A stretch of DNA of 64,000 nucleotides from Hybos culiciformis (GCA_964007475.1 OZ023275.1:39985381-40049380); one strand, 5' to 3'; positions 23,831 to 38,332 are shown, counted from the stretch's first letter. Translations and numbers: made by a program. The notes: a model not told the origin generated them from the letters alone.

Positions 23831-26800
23831 AAAATCAAAATTATCTCCAGAATATTGCATAATGCTGACCTGATCAATTAGTAACAATGTCCAAAATTAT
23901 AAAAAAAAAATTAAATACACAAAATTTTTAAAATATTATTTAAAATAATTTAATAAATTTATTTACTAATATTGAATATCCAACAAGAGATATATTGATT
24001 TAATTGTTTTCCATACCTTCTTTTGTTTTCACGACAAGTGACAAGAGATAAAATTTGATAGTTAATACGACATTGAGCAATTTAGAAGAATTATAATATA
24101 ATTTGATCTTTACAGTCTTCTTGTTTTTAAATTTATTTTTACTGAGTTATTATTTTCATAGTACTTAGTTATGTCAGTGATACTGTGATCTAAGAATTTA
24201 ATGTATTTATATATATATACTTACTTAACTAGAAAAAATATGTAAATATTCACATGAGTACCTAAATTGAGTATTATTCAGTCCATTCTTTTAAATTATA
24301 TAATATTGCAGTATTTTATTTTTTAAACTATTCGCGACATAATTTAAATAAGTTTTCCTATTCGACTAAACTGATTATCTTGAATCAATATATCAGAGTG
24401 ATTTAAATTAAAAATGACAGATTATAATATTAAAATAGATATTTAAAAATGATATCTGTTACGTATTTCTTTTATTCCTATTTGTAAAAAAAATATATAA
24501 CGCTTAAGGGATGACGAAATTCTTCAAAAAAACTCTCAAAGGAATCTTTGTTGAACGATGTATTTTTCTCAATGTTATTATTTATGATTCAATAACGCCT
24601 CAAAAATTGTGAATGTTTGAAGTTGAATTTTTTTGAAGAAAAAAAATTTTGTTCATTAAAATTAGTTTAAGATTGTTTCCAACAATTTTTAAAAGCCCGA
24701 TAAAAAAAATTCTTAAAGAGAATTATGGTTAAAATCGAGGTTAAATAAACAAAAAAAAAAAGAGTACCAAACTTGTATAAGTAATTTTATTGGAAACTTA
24801 ATTAAGTAATTAAGTATATATTTAACGTTTGAATAAGATTCAAATTACATTTATCTCCGTCGAACAATATTATATTTAAGTAATCAACAATGAGTATAGA
24901 AAACTCTTAATAAAGCAAATACAGAGATACTTAAGTAAATACAAGTTCCTTTTACTCCAATTTGACATCAAACTTGATACAAAATTGCTTAGTACATAAT
25001 AAGTTTATCAAGCTGAAAATCTCAAGTACTTACCTACTATTTAACAAATAGAGTATACTATGATTCTGAAACTTTTGTTAAGATTAGGGGCCAGAGAAAT
25101 ATGTGCAATATAAATGACATTAATAAAATGAAACTACCACTCATGATTTATTAGAGGATTTATATTTGTATTTTTATTTTATTCAATTCATATGTATATC
25201 CTTTTAAAAAAAAACAAACCAGAATTTAAACGAATCCAGTGGTATAAATGCATACTGTTAGTGTTTTCATACCTCTATATGCTATGTATAAAGAATATAA
25301 AAATTTTCCAAACTGAAATAAAATAATAGTGAAAATAATCCTATCCTAACGATTTCATAAACATTTTTTTCAACCAACGAAATTTTTTATGATTTATGTT
25401 TTTAATAAATATATAAATTTTGTATTTTTAATTTAATTTTTTCATTTTAGTGGTCCGAGGCTTTCCTTTAATTTTTTTTTCTCTACAATTTGGAATTTAT
25501 ATCCTTAAATTTTTTGTATCTTATATTTCATGCATTTTAATATGTTGCGATGTGCGTCGTTAAAAAAATGTATATCTACCAATAAAGTAATGCTATATGT
25601 AATGATATATCCGGATATAGCCGAGGATATATCAAAATATAAATATGTACATGAGTTAAAACTAGTTAAAATTTCAATTTAAGTTTTTTAAGCCGGATTT
25701 ATGAGAAATAATATTGGTCATTGTGGCTTTCAATTGGTTTAAAAAGATTTTATCTTAATTCAAAAATAAAAATTTCATTCTCATATATAAGTTACCTATC
25801 TAACTGCACACCTTCGTCATACGTATATTCACCAAAAATATCTTTAATTCACTTGCATTGGCTGGCATTGGCTTTTAAATACATTGATTTATGATTGGGA
25901 TCAAACGGTAAATAAGTAACTAACTACTTACCTAATAACTTTTAAAAATTAAATAACTACACTTTGAACTTTACATATAACTTCTTGAATAAAACAACAT
26001 TATATAAGTTTTTTTTTTAAATTATAAGAATCTTAAGATAATAAAGATTGTCTTCAGCGAAACATCGTACGTTCGTAGCGGAATCGACTAGTTTATTATT
26101 AATTATAAGTATCTTTATGTAATAAATACAAGGCAAGAGCGAAACAACATTCGTCACGGGATCGACCACTTAGTTACTTATAAAAAATTTTCTATAAAAC
26201 TTAATTGGTATACTAAAAGAATATTTTAATCCAAAATTAAATAAGTATAAAATTCAAAATAAACATTGACATTTATCTTAATCTTATAAGATTGATTACC
26301 AAAAATTACAGTTTAATACTCATGCGACAGAAAATTATGCTTTCTGGACGATATACAATCATTTATAAAACAATAATATAGAAAAATTTATTATCGATTA
26401 ATTCATGTCTATATGTAAGCACTTTAATAATCTATTTTTTATGAACAAAGTGTATACAGGTTCATTTAAACTAAACTAATCAATAATTTTTTTTTATTTT
26501 GACATATACACATGTCACAAAATCATATAATATATAATACTTAGATAATACTTATAGTTCATTTCGTTATAGTTTTTTAATAAATAAATACGTATAGTAA
26601 TAATATATATAATAATAATAAAGGTGTATTAGAATTTAAAAAATCGATAAATATGAAAATATAGAAATAGAATTATAAGTTGTATACCTACTTAATATTT
26701 TATAAATGAAAAGTGTTAAGTATATGGAGATAAATTAGAATATACAAGTACTTAGGCATAAGTATGCAAAAAATAAGTTAAGACGTACACGTACTTATTA

Positions 26801-29800
26801 TCGAACTTATTATAATACTTTTATATTTTTTAATCATATATTGTGGCCGATGTTTTAAAAGTAAATTTACCTAATACTTATATATAAAATACAATATATA
26901 CTTTTCTAAAATAATTAAGAATTGACTTGATTTATTTGGGCTGTACTATTTTGTATTAGGTATGGACACAAAAATTTGTAAATATTATTTTTATCTGCAA
27001 TTACTATCAACATGTTTAATATAATTCATTTATGATAACCGCATTGGTGACACATAGTATTAAAGGGTGTTTAACTAATTGGCAAAAATGGTTTCAATGT
27101 AAACCTAATTCGAAAATTAGTTATAAGAGTATTGGTATTTACAGAAAAAAATTATTTATAATTTAATTATTTTAATTAGAATAAATTTTGATTGATTTTT
27201 CGCAATTAAAATCCACATAAAACCCTTTTATTAAATCATGTAGATAATGTCAAACAAATATTACATCTAACTATCATAAAAAAAATACTTATTACAAATT
27301 AAATTACTTATTATTATTATTATTTTCAATTCTAAAGTATAAATCAATTACTTAATATATGTCCATCAAGTTTGCGGAAATATTTTAATAAGTACTACCT
27401 ATACCTTGTCCAATTAACTCTTTATGTAATATTTGCATATTGACAAGTTGAAGATTAATTTAAAAATTAAAAGAGTACAATTAATAAGTGATCGGATTTT
27501 CGATATTCAAAACATATTCGTTTTTTTTATTTATCATTCTAAAAATAGTTATACGAACACACCTCGAAACACAGCTATCGAAAAAAAAGTCGTTTTTTGT
27601 CGACGTTGACACTTCAGAATCCTAACATAAGTAAGCAATTCATTTTATGAAGTAAACTATGCAGAGAAACGATACTAAAAAATTTCACAAATATAAAATA
27701 AATTTTAAATTGAATTTGAGAATAAAATTTCCGAAAATTACAAATTAAAAATTTATCTAATTTATATATATAAGTATACTGTAGTAGGTACTTACTAATA
27801 TTTTCTAAAAAAAGAAAAATATTTGATTGATGTCATGTATATAAATTTTGTAATTCCCAAATAAAATCAAATATTTTAAATACTAACTCACTTCGGTACT
27901 TATACATCATTCTTCTTCTTCTTTTTTTTTTTTTGAAATTCTTAATAATGTAACCTGGCGTTGATAATTTTAATTTAAAAGTGTACCACAATTAAACTTG
28001 TCATTAATAAAAGCAAGAAGAGGGGTGACAAAAAAGAAATAGAACCAAGCACCTTGATTAAATTAAATAGAAATCTGTTGTTATTATTTTTTTTTAGAAA
28101 AGAGTGAATTTCGAATATTTATATCTAAGTACCACCTACTTAAAAGATAATTTTTCAGTGACTGAAAGATTTTGTACTGAATTATTAATTTATTCGTTTG
28201 TTTCTACACCGACGATCTTTATTACGTCTGTAGCAAAATACGACTTTCTTTCAAATCAAATCTCATAGAAAAATTGTTTTGAGACTCTTATATATTGAAT
28301 TTACATATTTTGTACATATCTTGGTTAACATAAATTTCAAGAATTAGTTTCGAAAACAATTTAAATACATTAAATTCACATGCATAGGTTTGAAAACAAT
28401 TTTAACAGATTTGTCTTCAGGAATTTTATTACTTTTATTATACCAAAATCAAAAGACAAAATTTTAAAATTATAGGGTGAAATTATCCCTTTTTTTTTGC
28501 GTCAAATTCTTTCATCATTTTAGAGATTCTACAATATGCCGGTTTTTTTTTTTGATACAATTAATACATCGACTTTTTTAATTTATTCTTATGTAAACTT
28601 CACGATGAACTTCAACCAGATAAAAAAAAATTTATTATTTTTTTCCATTATATATAATATTTAATGTATGTACATGTATTATTTTTTAAATAAATTTTGT
28701 ACATACATATATAAATGTATATTAACTTATCTAAATACTTATACTATTAATTTTATTTCCTTTATAAATATGTATGAATGAATATTATAGGTATATATAT
28801 AAGTAGTTATATACATATAAAAAAAAGTATCTTTTTTATATTGTGTAACTTTTATATAATTTAATGTTATACATTTATAAAATATTTAATAATTTTTATG
28901 TCATTTTTATGAAAAAAAATAATAATAATAATAATAATAATACTTATTAGATACGGAAGATATATGAAAACAAAATTGGTTAATCTAGTGAAATTTCATT
29001 AATTTTGGCTGTGTTGTGTTGTTTTTTTTTATCATAGAATTAATTAAATAGGTAAGTAGATACTAGTTATATAAAAATGAAAAAAAAAAAAACTAAATAA
29101 ATAAATTAGAACAGTATAGTTATTTACGAGATTATTTATTAATAATCATTAATAAGGAAAATTCCCTGGAAAATTCATTAGTAGGTATGTATGTACGGAT
29201 ATTTAAATTAATACCCAAAATCATTAGAATTTATTTTTACTTAACTATTGTGAAAACGTTGACAAAATAACTGCCTTCTGTATACATGAACTTTTTTTTT
29301 GTTATCATTTCCACATAAAGTATATATTATGTACTTGTAAGAACAATAATCGCATGTTTAATTGAGAGATTTTTTTTTTTTCAGTGCAAATATAATCGCT
29401 GGCAGGTAAAAAAAATAAACACAACACATAGCAATAAATAAAAAAAAAAAATCATAATAATAAAAACATGATACGTATTTATTCGAGGTATTATATTGCA
29501 GGTGAATTAATTATTTGTTTGTGTATGGTAAATATATATAAAATATTATAAAAATGTCAAAAAAAAAAAAATAAATTTTATAAAGAGAATAATCACATAA
29601 GAACATAACACATGACAATGAAATTTGTTTAGCGAAGCACTTAAATTAATTTTTTGAATGATAATGAAATAGACGTAAGTATGTACCTACTTACCTGTAT
29701 ACAAAAAAAAAAAAAACAACACACAATAAGAACATACAAATTGAGCAAAATAATTTTTTTTGGAAAAATAAAATTAGATTAAAATACTTAATGACCATAA

Positions 29801-32610
29801 CACAAGTTGTCGTAATTAATTGTAAGGGTTTCAATTTAGTCAATTTTATAAGTTTATTATTATTAATTTTTTTTTGCAACAAAAAAAAAGATAAAACATT
29901 AAAATGTATATGTTACTAATTATGTTTGAATATATACATACCCAACGCTTTTGTACCGTTTTCAAATTTATTTTTTTTGTTAAATTTCCTAAACTATACT
30001 ACCTATACCCATTGAAAATTGAACACGTATATCGCGTAGTTTTTCAAATAAATTTTAACTATTTTGTACTTTGAAAATGATTTTACATAACCGTGTGTAG
30101 TCGTACTACTGAACTTTGTATTGAAAAAAATGTTTAGTTAAGTACACAAAATTAATAAGAAAAACATTATTGCATTTAAATATTTTTAAGTGCCCTTTAA
30201 AAGCGACACCCTAATGCTTGCATATGCTGCTTTTATCTAAACCCGGTCCTGTACACATCTATACTTAATTACATTTATATAAATATATGTATGAATACCT
30301 ACCTAAATAAATAAACAAATGTATGCTGATGCTGATAATTTATTATGAATGATTTTTTGGATGCTTAATTGCGCATTCAGTCAATGGATTGTAATGAATT
30401 TATTATATGTTCTCGAGAGTTCTGGCTACTAAATTCACAATAGCATTGGTATATTAAATAGTCAGTACGTACTTCTCGAGATTCTTATTTATTCCACTTC
30501 TCTCTGTTAAGTGTAAAAAAAATACTAAAGTGAGAACCTAAGGAGCAAAAAACCTGACTTCTTTATCAAATAAAACAAAACACATCTGCCGAGACATCAA
30601 ATTTTTTATTTATACGTAAGTCTTTCTCTTTAGACTTTCTAGTTTTAGTTACAAAATGAATTAACAGGTAAGTATTTCCTGATTAATTTATTTACATTTC
30701 TGAATGAAAATGAAGATATCTATCTATTTATACTGTAAAAAGCGAGGTAAAAAATTATTTTTTTTTTTTAAATTGTGATTGCCAAAATTTCTGACCTTGA
30801 ATCGAATTAGTGACCCAAGATAATTATATGTTTGTCAAACCGATTAGATAACTCGTATTCAAAGTATATATTAGTAGGCATGTAGGTATATATGTAAAAG
30901 CAAGTGAATAGCAAGGTAAGTATATAGTAGTTATATAAATACTTATACTATACTTACCTATTAAACTTAACAGAAAAAATTATTTTGTATTTTTAACCGG
31001 CATAAATTGTTTTTAAGTAAGAAAGTATCCACGAATTTTATGGATAAAAACAATTGTGTGATTTTAATAAATACTAATTTAAGTAACAAAAAAAGACTTC
31101 TCTATACAAAAAAAAAAACCACACACAAATTTTCTTCTGTCAAATGATTCCATATGATAAAAAACATTCACTGTGAGTGAAAAAATGACTTCATTTTAAG
31201 AAATACAATAAACTAAAAAATTTTAAATTATGTTTATCATAAAAGGAATAAAGTAAGAATGAGAAAGAGTTAAAATCGAGGTTAAAATTAATATAAATAA
31301 ATATAAATCACTATTACCCGAACCATCATTTCTAAATATTCTCATTCTAACATTTTTGATACTCCGTAATATTTTGGGCGAGATTTTTGGCAATTTTTTC
31401 TCGACCAGGGTCAAAACTATATCCAATTTTATTATACTTACATTATGGATTAATTAACTTTTCATACGTCTTTTATATGAGGAACTCAGTCATTTAATTA
31501 TCGCCATTCAATGAAGTATTAAGATCTTTATATACCCAAGTAAGTAGTTATTGACTTTTTGAATTTAAAGTATTAAGTATGTAGTGGCTGCGTAGGTTTT
31601 CAAGTTTTAATCATAAAAGCCAAATAATGTAAATAATAATGTACAACTTATATAACTATCATCCATTGAATAAATTTAATATTAAGATTATTTGTATAAA
31701 TCAACAATATCTTTAAAATATAATAAGTAAAATAAAAATTACTTAAAAATCATAAAATATCTTCTTAAAATAAATAACGCAAAAACAGACTGTGTTAATA
31801 AATTTATTTTTATTTTTTTAAATATTGAAATGATTACAAAAGGAAAGCTAATATAGATAACGCAAGGACATCTCATGAAAATGCGTCATATTATTAATTT
31901 AATTTTTTTTGTACTTCTTCATGAATAACCTTCAATTACAATTAAAATAAAATTTAACGATATCTTCATAAAAAAAATCATGCATATTATGTAAACTTGC
32001 TTGCACTTAGTAATTAGTTATCAAGGTAGTTGTACTTAGTAAGTACTTTGCTTATATTTTAATTATTGGAAGCTGCACAGCTGCCAAAATGTTATATTTA
32101 AACAGAAAAATTTGATACAAACATATATAAATACAAATAAAATATTAAGTAACTATAAGTAATTAATTAATGTAATTAAATACGAACAAAAATTTCAAGA
32201 TAGTAAATGCCGGCAAATCACTGTCAGTGTGTTTCACAAATTAAATACTTAAGTATTTAATTAATGTCTGTATGTTATAAGACACGAGGTAAGATATTAA
32301 GTACCTTATATATGCCACGATTTGCATTTCAATTATGCATTTGGTTTGTTCTTTTCAATATTTTTGGTTTTTAGGACTGATTTTAGATAAGCAGGTATAG
32401 GCCTAAATAAGTATACTTAAGTAATGTAGATATTGTCATACTTTAAAATAATATGAATAAGGAGCTAAGATATGTAGATATGTAGTTATGTACTATTTTA
32501 TTTAGAAGCTGCAAACAATAGAAACTGGAACTACCTATTCTACTCAGGTACTTATTAAAAGTGTTTGAATAAGAAGCTACTTACAAACAAAATTACAGAA
32601 ATACACAAAT
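23831..32610. other. AT-rich presumed intronic sequence
   Basis: No protein-like frame and no transposon with clear ends. Two loosely similar segments near 26058 and 26131 share AGCGAAACA...TTCGT...GG(A)ATCGAC. The rest is A/T runs, TATA-type tracts and TACCTAC words. The 5' exons and promoter of OGDH copy 2 should lie in its left part but cannot be pinned down. Confidence 0.5.
28919..28942. repeat. (AAT)n microsatellite
   Basis: About eight uninterrupted AAT units follow an A-run. Confidence 0.85.
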
Positions 32611-32617
32611 TACTTAC

Positions 32618-32776
32618 CAGGTGTAAAACAGTGTTAACAACTTCACGATTGGTTACTTGTCCAACTTCAATTAAGCCAATTAGTACAGCAAATTTAAGAT
32701 TGTCTGTCATTGACATTCTGACAATCTCTTCGGGACGTTTTATGTCACTTAAAGGCGGACGTGTTAATTCCGCCAT
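32618..32776 (-). CDS. Nbea: Neurobeachin (rugose) first coding exon
   Basis: Starts with ATG in a good context (A-run then ATGGCGG) and encodes exactly 53 codons before a consensus donor CTG|GTAAGT. The protein begins [17 protein letters not shown] and contains [18 protein letters not shown] followed by [13 protein letters not shown]. This is the conserved start of the neurobeachin family (vertebrate: [19 protein letters not shown]...). Neurobeachin is a very large BEACH/WD40 scaffold that binds protein kinase A and acts in Golgi and synaptic membrane trafficking; the fly orthologue is rugose (DAKAP550). Only this N-terminal piece, ahead of the armadillo/ConA-like region, is in the window; the rest must lie to the left beyond base 1. 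Read-through past the donor quickly becomes low-complexity intronic sequence. Confidence 0.88.
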
Positions 32777-34515
32777 TTTTTTTTATTTAAGATTTTCTTT
32801 TAAGTTATTAATGAAATTAGGTAATATTTGGTATTATTTTTATTTTGTTTATTTATTTTGACAGCTAAAGTAGGTAATATTGTATAATTAATATAAGTTT
32901 AGTTAATATACGATAAAATTTATTTTTTTTTTCTTATTTATTTTAGTTATACAGATAGTTAGAGATATAAGTATCTTTTTATATTATTTATTTTTATTTA
33001 GTTGTATAGGTGTTTTGCTGATGACATATGTAGTAGGTAGGTATATTTTTTTTTTTTATATGTAGGTAGGTTTTTTTTATTCAAGAAATATTTTTTTATT
33101 TTTTTTTTTTTTCTATTTGACATTTACACATGGAATGAAAAGTAAAACAAAATTCATGGTGACTATTTCTAATATTTTAATTTATTAAAATATATTTACA
33201 GCAAAAAACTTATTTCACTTTTTATTTAATTAAATTTTTTTAGAACTTAATAACTAAAAATTATAGGTAGATTAGGTATATATTTTAAATTTATGTAATT
33301 TTTAAATCAATATTTATTTTTTTTTATTATTTTATTTAAAAAGAAAAGCAAAAATTTTATTCACTTAACTAGGTTTTTTTTTATTTTAAAGTTTTTAATT
33401 ATTTTTTTCAGATAAACACGAAACACCTGATTTTAAATCTAATTATTTTACTAAAAAATCACTATTTTTCTAAATCGAATTAAAGGGATTTTTATTTTAA
33501 TAAAAAAAGAAGAAAAAAAATTACGCAAAACAATTTTTTTTTTTTAGACCCACTTGTTCAAAAAAAAAAAAAAATTAATAACAAAACTAAAGCAAAAACA
33601 AACTTGTATCTTTTTTTTTTTTAATTTATTTTAATAATTATTTTTAAATATTTAGAATTTTAATTTCTATTTTGTTAATTTATATGCAATTTTTTTATCA
33701 AATTTATAACTAATTTTGTTTAATTTTTTATTGACACAAAAAAAAAAAAAGTAGAAAAACACAAGCCTTTTAATATTGTAAAGATTCTTTTTTTCTCAAC
33801 ACTCATACACAAAAAAGCAAATTTTTTTTTTTGTTTGTATTTGTGTAAAAAAAATTTAATCGAAACTTTTTTTTGCCTGTAAAGAATTTTATCTTTTTTT
33901 TTTTTTTTTAAAGATAAAAAGTAAACTTTTCTTTTTTTATCTATTTTCTCCAGTTAGAATTTTCTTGAAAATTCCAATTAAAATCCAGAAAAATAAAAAA
34001 AAATATTAAAAACACTTTTAAATCGACAATTAATTTGAAAATTATTTTATTTTGAATTTAGAAATTCAATAAGAAAAATCAATAATTTTTTCTTCATGGT
34101 TTTTTTTTTAATGTTTTTTTTTTTTTTTTATAACATTTACCTTTTCAAATGACAACTTTTTGAAAGAAATTCTTAACACACACGACTCAAGACAACGGCT
34201 AAAACAATAGTGAACGAAATTTATTTAAAAAATAAAATATGGACACAAAAAAAGATTCATTTCGAAAAGATACACTCGAAAGATATTAGATATAAATTCC
34301 AATTGGATTGAAAGAGAAATTTTTTTTAACTTATTTTAAGATATTTGGCTTCTTTTTAATAACGAAACAACAACACAACGAACTTTTGTTTTTGTCGCAC
34401 AATAAACTAAAGCTTCATTTTGAATGCCGCAAGTGACATTTTGTACATTCTGTAAATTTATTTACCCAATGTTTACACTTTGTATTTTTCAAAACCTATA
34501 ATAGCCAAGTAATGT
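32777..34515. other. Upstream region of neurobeachin
   Basis: Should hold the 5'UTR and promoter of the minus-strand Nbea exon. The sequence is extreme A/T homopolymer tracts with no recognisable TATA box, CpG-rich patch or acceptor, so the transcription start cannot be placed. Confidence 0.45.
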
Positions 34516-34822
34516 AGTAAACACAATTGAGGCGACAGCGACAAGGACAGCGATAGCGACTGTAAAAAAAAAAAATAGAAACCACATATTTGTTGTATGA
34601 GAATGAACACAATTGAGACAACTGGCGACAAACGACATTGTCGCCTGGTGACGAATTAGAAATGACAAAGACAACCATAGATACATATTTTTTTCTATTT
34701 GTTTATTTTTTTCCTGTTTATTTTGTTGCCGACGTCGTAATTGTGTTCAGTCCAGTGATATCGCTGTCGTTGTCGTTGTAGTCGTCGTTGTCGCCGTCGT
34801 TGTCGCCCCAATAGTGTTTACT
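34516..34822. mobile_element. MITE family A, simple copy (GCGAC-rich)
   Basis: Left end AGTAAACACAATTGAGGCGAC and right end GTCGCCCCAATAGTGTTTACT are inverted repeats. Subterminal arms are rich in GCGACAGCGAC / GTCGTTGTCGCC triplet-like repeats, and the centre is palindromic (GGCGACAAACGACATTGTCGCC). About 307 bp, no coding capacity. No clean target duplication is visible. A second, heavily interrupted copy is at 37883-39655. Confidence 0.75.
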
Positions 34823-34967
34823 CTACAATAATAAATAAATAAATATCGTGTAAAATTCCCTCTCAAATGTTTTTTATTTACAAAATATAAATAAAAATAT
34901 ATATGTTTTTTTATGACAATATCAAAATCAGAAACTGCTCTTTAAAAAATCACAACCCTAACTTGAA

Positions 34968-35273
34968 GGTTAGACGAGAGTAAAAACTAGTTATAACTAA
35001 GATGTTTTTTGAATGTATGTGTGAAAAATTGTATAAAAAAAATAAAATTTGAAATAGTTATAACTAATAGTTTTAACTAAAACATATTCTGAATCTAAAG
35101 TATTACTTGTCAAATGAAATACTTTTTTTCTTGAAATGTAAACAAAAACTAAAAAGTGAAGTAAAATAGTTTTAACTATAGTTAAGCCAGTGGAGAATAA
35201 TTACATCACAAATACAAATAAAAAACTCATACAATTGTAAATAGTTAAGACTAGTTTTTACTCTCGTCTAACC
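34968..35273. mobile_element. MITE with GGTTAGACGAGAGT ends
   Basis: Inverted ends GGTTAGACGAGAGTAAAAAC (left) and GTTTTTACTCTCGTCTAACC (right) are complementary over at least 20 bp and continue inward as ACTAGTTATAACTA / TAGTTAAGACTAGT. The interior has several (T)AGTTATAACTA-type repeats and no coding potential. No clear target duplication was found. Confidence 0.78.
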
Positions 35274-37882
35274 ACTGCGTAACAAGCATTCAATATTTTT
35301 TTATACAAAAAAACTTTTGCGGGAGAGTCCTGAAATCTTTTTCGAATATATTAAAAAAAATATAAACAATACTGCCGTTTTAAATTAGTGTTACCATTGT
35401 GCAATGACGTAATTTCTAAGTTATAAATGTAAACCCCTATTAAAAATATTTCACAGCAAATGAGAACAGAACGGAATACAAGAAAGTCAGCTAAAAACAG
35501 AAAAGTTATAAATTTTATTTATTTTTTTTTACTTTTTCATTAAAAATAATATATTTATAAAATTATCTTAGCAAAATAAAAAAATAATGAAGTGAATTTA
35601 ACATTAAATAAAAAAAAGTTAATTAATATAGGTATATATTTTTTTAAATTTGGTTATTTTGCAATTTAGTTTTTTTGCGAAAAAACAAAGAACTTAGTTG
35701 TTTTTTTTTTTCCACAAAAATAGAACGCAATTTACAAAAAAAAAAAAAAATTATTTGAAAAAACATTTTTATATTAAAAATAAATATCGTAACTAAATTT
35801 GTAAGTTTATAAAACTAAAACCTACGTCCTTAAATTAAATTTTAAAAATTTAATTTGTTTTTAATTTTTTTTTAATTTTTTTTTTTCTTAAACAAAGAAA
35901 AACAATTTTCGACATAAGTAAAAAAAATTGATAGCTTAATATATATTGCGAGTGAATTAAGCATTTGGTTGTATTTTTATGCAACCTACAAGAATTCTTT
36001 AATCAACTAACAGTGGCTGTCTGTCTGTTCTTCATTTGAATAACTTTTCTTAAGTTAAAAAAAAAAAAACCTTTTATTTGTAGGTAGGTGATATGTAGTA
36101 CTAGTATTACTACTTGTTCAAAGATCTTATTCTGAAATTTTATTTCAATACATTTTTATTTCCAATCAAATAAAATATTGGATAAAGTTTTCGAAGCATT
36201 AGGTAGGTAAGAAAATCCCGATGGAAATCCGTAATTTTACGTAGCTACAAACCTATTCCTACCTATCTGAACCATAAATTGTATTAACGTGACTGACTTT
36301 TTGTAATCAAAAAGTCAATAAAATTCCTTTTAATTCTTGAAAAAAAAAAAAAAAATTTGTTCTTTATTTCTCTCTTGCTTGACATTCAGCCCGACTTTTT
36401 TGAGAGACATTCGAAAAAGGAAACCTAATTAATTAAATTCGATATCATAAAAAATTCACCTAACGATCTCAAATTTGTGATCAACATTTTTAACGTCAAT
36501 TATGAGTTCTGCTTAATAATTCGATGAAATCAAATTGATTGAAAAAGTTTAAGTTTTGACTAAATTTATTCCAAAAATTTCGCAAACGACAGATGAACTT
36601 ATATTTCTCATTACCTACTAAGTTCTTTTTTGTCTGAGAATTCATAAATTTGATGTATCTACTATGTATCTACATTACCTTCCTAATCGATTCATTTTTT
36701 TTTTTTCGTTAATAAATACTTAAGTACCTACCTACCTAATTTTGACATTCTCTTTTTTAGAAAAATTAACAAAAAAAAATAAAATAAAAAATTTATAGTC
36801 TAATTCTAATATTTCTTAAAAAAAAAAGAAAAAAAAAGTATTTCAATTTTAACTTAAAATTTCGCAAACAAATAAAAAATTTAAAAAAAAAAACTTTTAA
36901 AAATTAATATTTTAATAAAATTAACATAGAACTTAGAACTTAATATACCTACTACCTATCAACCAGAGATTTAAGCTAAATGGAATGAAATTAAATTTGA
37001 AAAAAGTAAGTAAGAATAAACTGAATATTATTATTTTTTTTTAATTAAAAAATACTTAATATCTTTTAATATTGATTTTATATTATTATTCGAAATAATA
37101 AAAACATTTTTATTGCGCATACCTACCTATTTGTTAAAATGATTTTATTGAGAGAATTAGAATAATTTGTTTTTTTTTTTTTTTTTCAAATTTTTGGCTA
37201 ATAAAAAAATAAATAAAAATAAAAATAAATAAATAAATTAAAAACAAAAATATTTTTAGTGTGAAAATTGAAAAATATTATGCCTCTATAAATATTTTTA
37301 TAAGATTTTTAATTTCAAATTAAATTTTATTTTACATCATTATTATTATAAATTTATAAATATATATAAAAACATAAAAAAAATTGTTAATTTTTTTTTT
37401 TTTCTTGCATTTGCACTTCACCAATACATTGTTGTGGGATTGAGAGTTTGTTTTTATTTTGAAATATTATAAAAACATTTTTAAATAGAAATACAGAAAT
37501 AAATGTATTATTTTTCTAGGAGGCATTGAAAAATATTCCTGTTGAAAACAATTAAACTTCAATAAAATTAAACTCTTATCAGTGTAGGAATTCACAACTT
37601 TTATTATGTTGAAATTTACATTCTTCGCATTTAGAGAAAAAAAAGCATTAAAGTGTCATGTTATTATTTCCGTATTTAGTAGGTATCCATCTAGTATGAA
37701 AGTAAATATTTTTTATCATTTTTATGACTTCTACCTTTATAAAGCTTATTAAATAAGTTGACAAAACTATATCTACTTAATAAATTTATTTCATTTTCTC
37801 ATATATCACCAATATGATTTCCAGGCGACAATATATTTGCTAAATACTTAATATTAAAAACAATTAAACAGCAATTAAAAGG
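35274..37882. other. AT-rich intergenic sequence
   Basis: Long A and T runs and (TAAA)n-like tracts. No exon, RNA gene or transposon with recognisable ends was seen. Confidence 0.55.
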
Positions 37883-38101
37883 AGTAAACACAATTGGAGC
37901 GACAACGACGCCGACAACGACGACTACAACGACAGCGATATCACTGGAGTGAACACAATTACCGCGACGGCGACGAAATAAATAAACAGGGCAAAAATAA
38001 ACAAATAGAAAAACAAATAAAAAAAATATATGGTTGTCGTTGCCGCCCGGCGACAAAATAGAAACATTTCTAATTTGTCGCCAGTGGTCTCAATTGTGTT
38101 A

Positions 38102-38283
38102 TAGTACGATTCAAATCACTTGACCAATGAGCTTTTAAGAGAGGGTAAAATTTGAATAAAATTATTATACAAAAATTGCATGAGCTTTTTTCTTAAATAA
38201 TTTCCCCTAAATTTTGTATGCATTTTTTAATGGAAAGGGAAAGCTTTGCATAACGGATTGGTCAAGTGATTTGAATCGTACTA
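38102..38283 (+). mobile_element. TA-target MITE B, copy 1
   Basis: 182 bp with inverted ends TAGTACGATTCAAATCACTT and AAGTGATTTGAATCGTACTA (arms about 27 bp including GACCAAT). Flanked by TA dinucleotides at 38100-38101 and 38284-38285, as for Tc1/mariner-type insertions. The family-A host sequence resumes on both sides (CAATTGTGTT / ATTCTCATAC), matching the uninterrupted copy near 34600. Confidence 0.85.
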
Positions 38284-38332
38284 TAATTCTCATACAAATA
38301 TATGGTTTCTATTTTTTTTTTGATAGTCGCTA

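Larger units (their letters stand above)
1..32617 (-). other. Nbea: Presumed first intron of neurobeachin (open at left edge)
   Basis: The first coding exon of neurobeachin at 32618-32776 ends in a consensus donor (GTAAGT on the minus strand). The next conserved block of the family, which begins with a Val-Gly-Gly-Glu-Phe motif, is not visible on the minus strand anywhere to the left. The intron is therefore inferred to run past base 1, which would make the two OGDH genes and several transposons intron-resident. This is inference: a small exon could have been missed by eye. Confidence 0.55.

Noticed and set aside
30188..30255. GC-richer segment (CCCTTTAAAAGCGACACCC...CCCGGTCCTGTACAC) resembling an old transposon fragment
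   Set aside because: Too short, no ends or frame found, so no element can be supported.
31223..31426. Possible neurobeachin exon 2 on the minus strand
   Set aside because: The frame begins MDIVLTLVEKK and shows none of the expected VGGEF/NFVIQDA family sequence.
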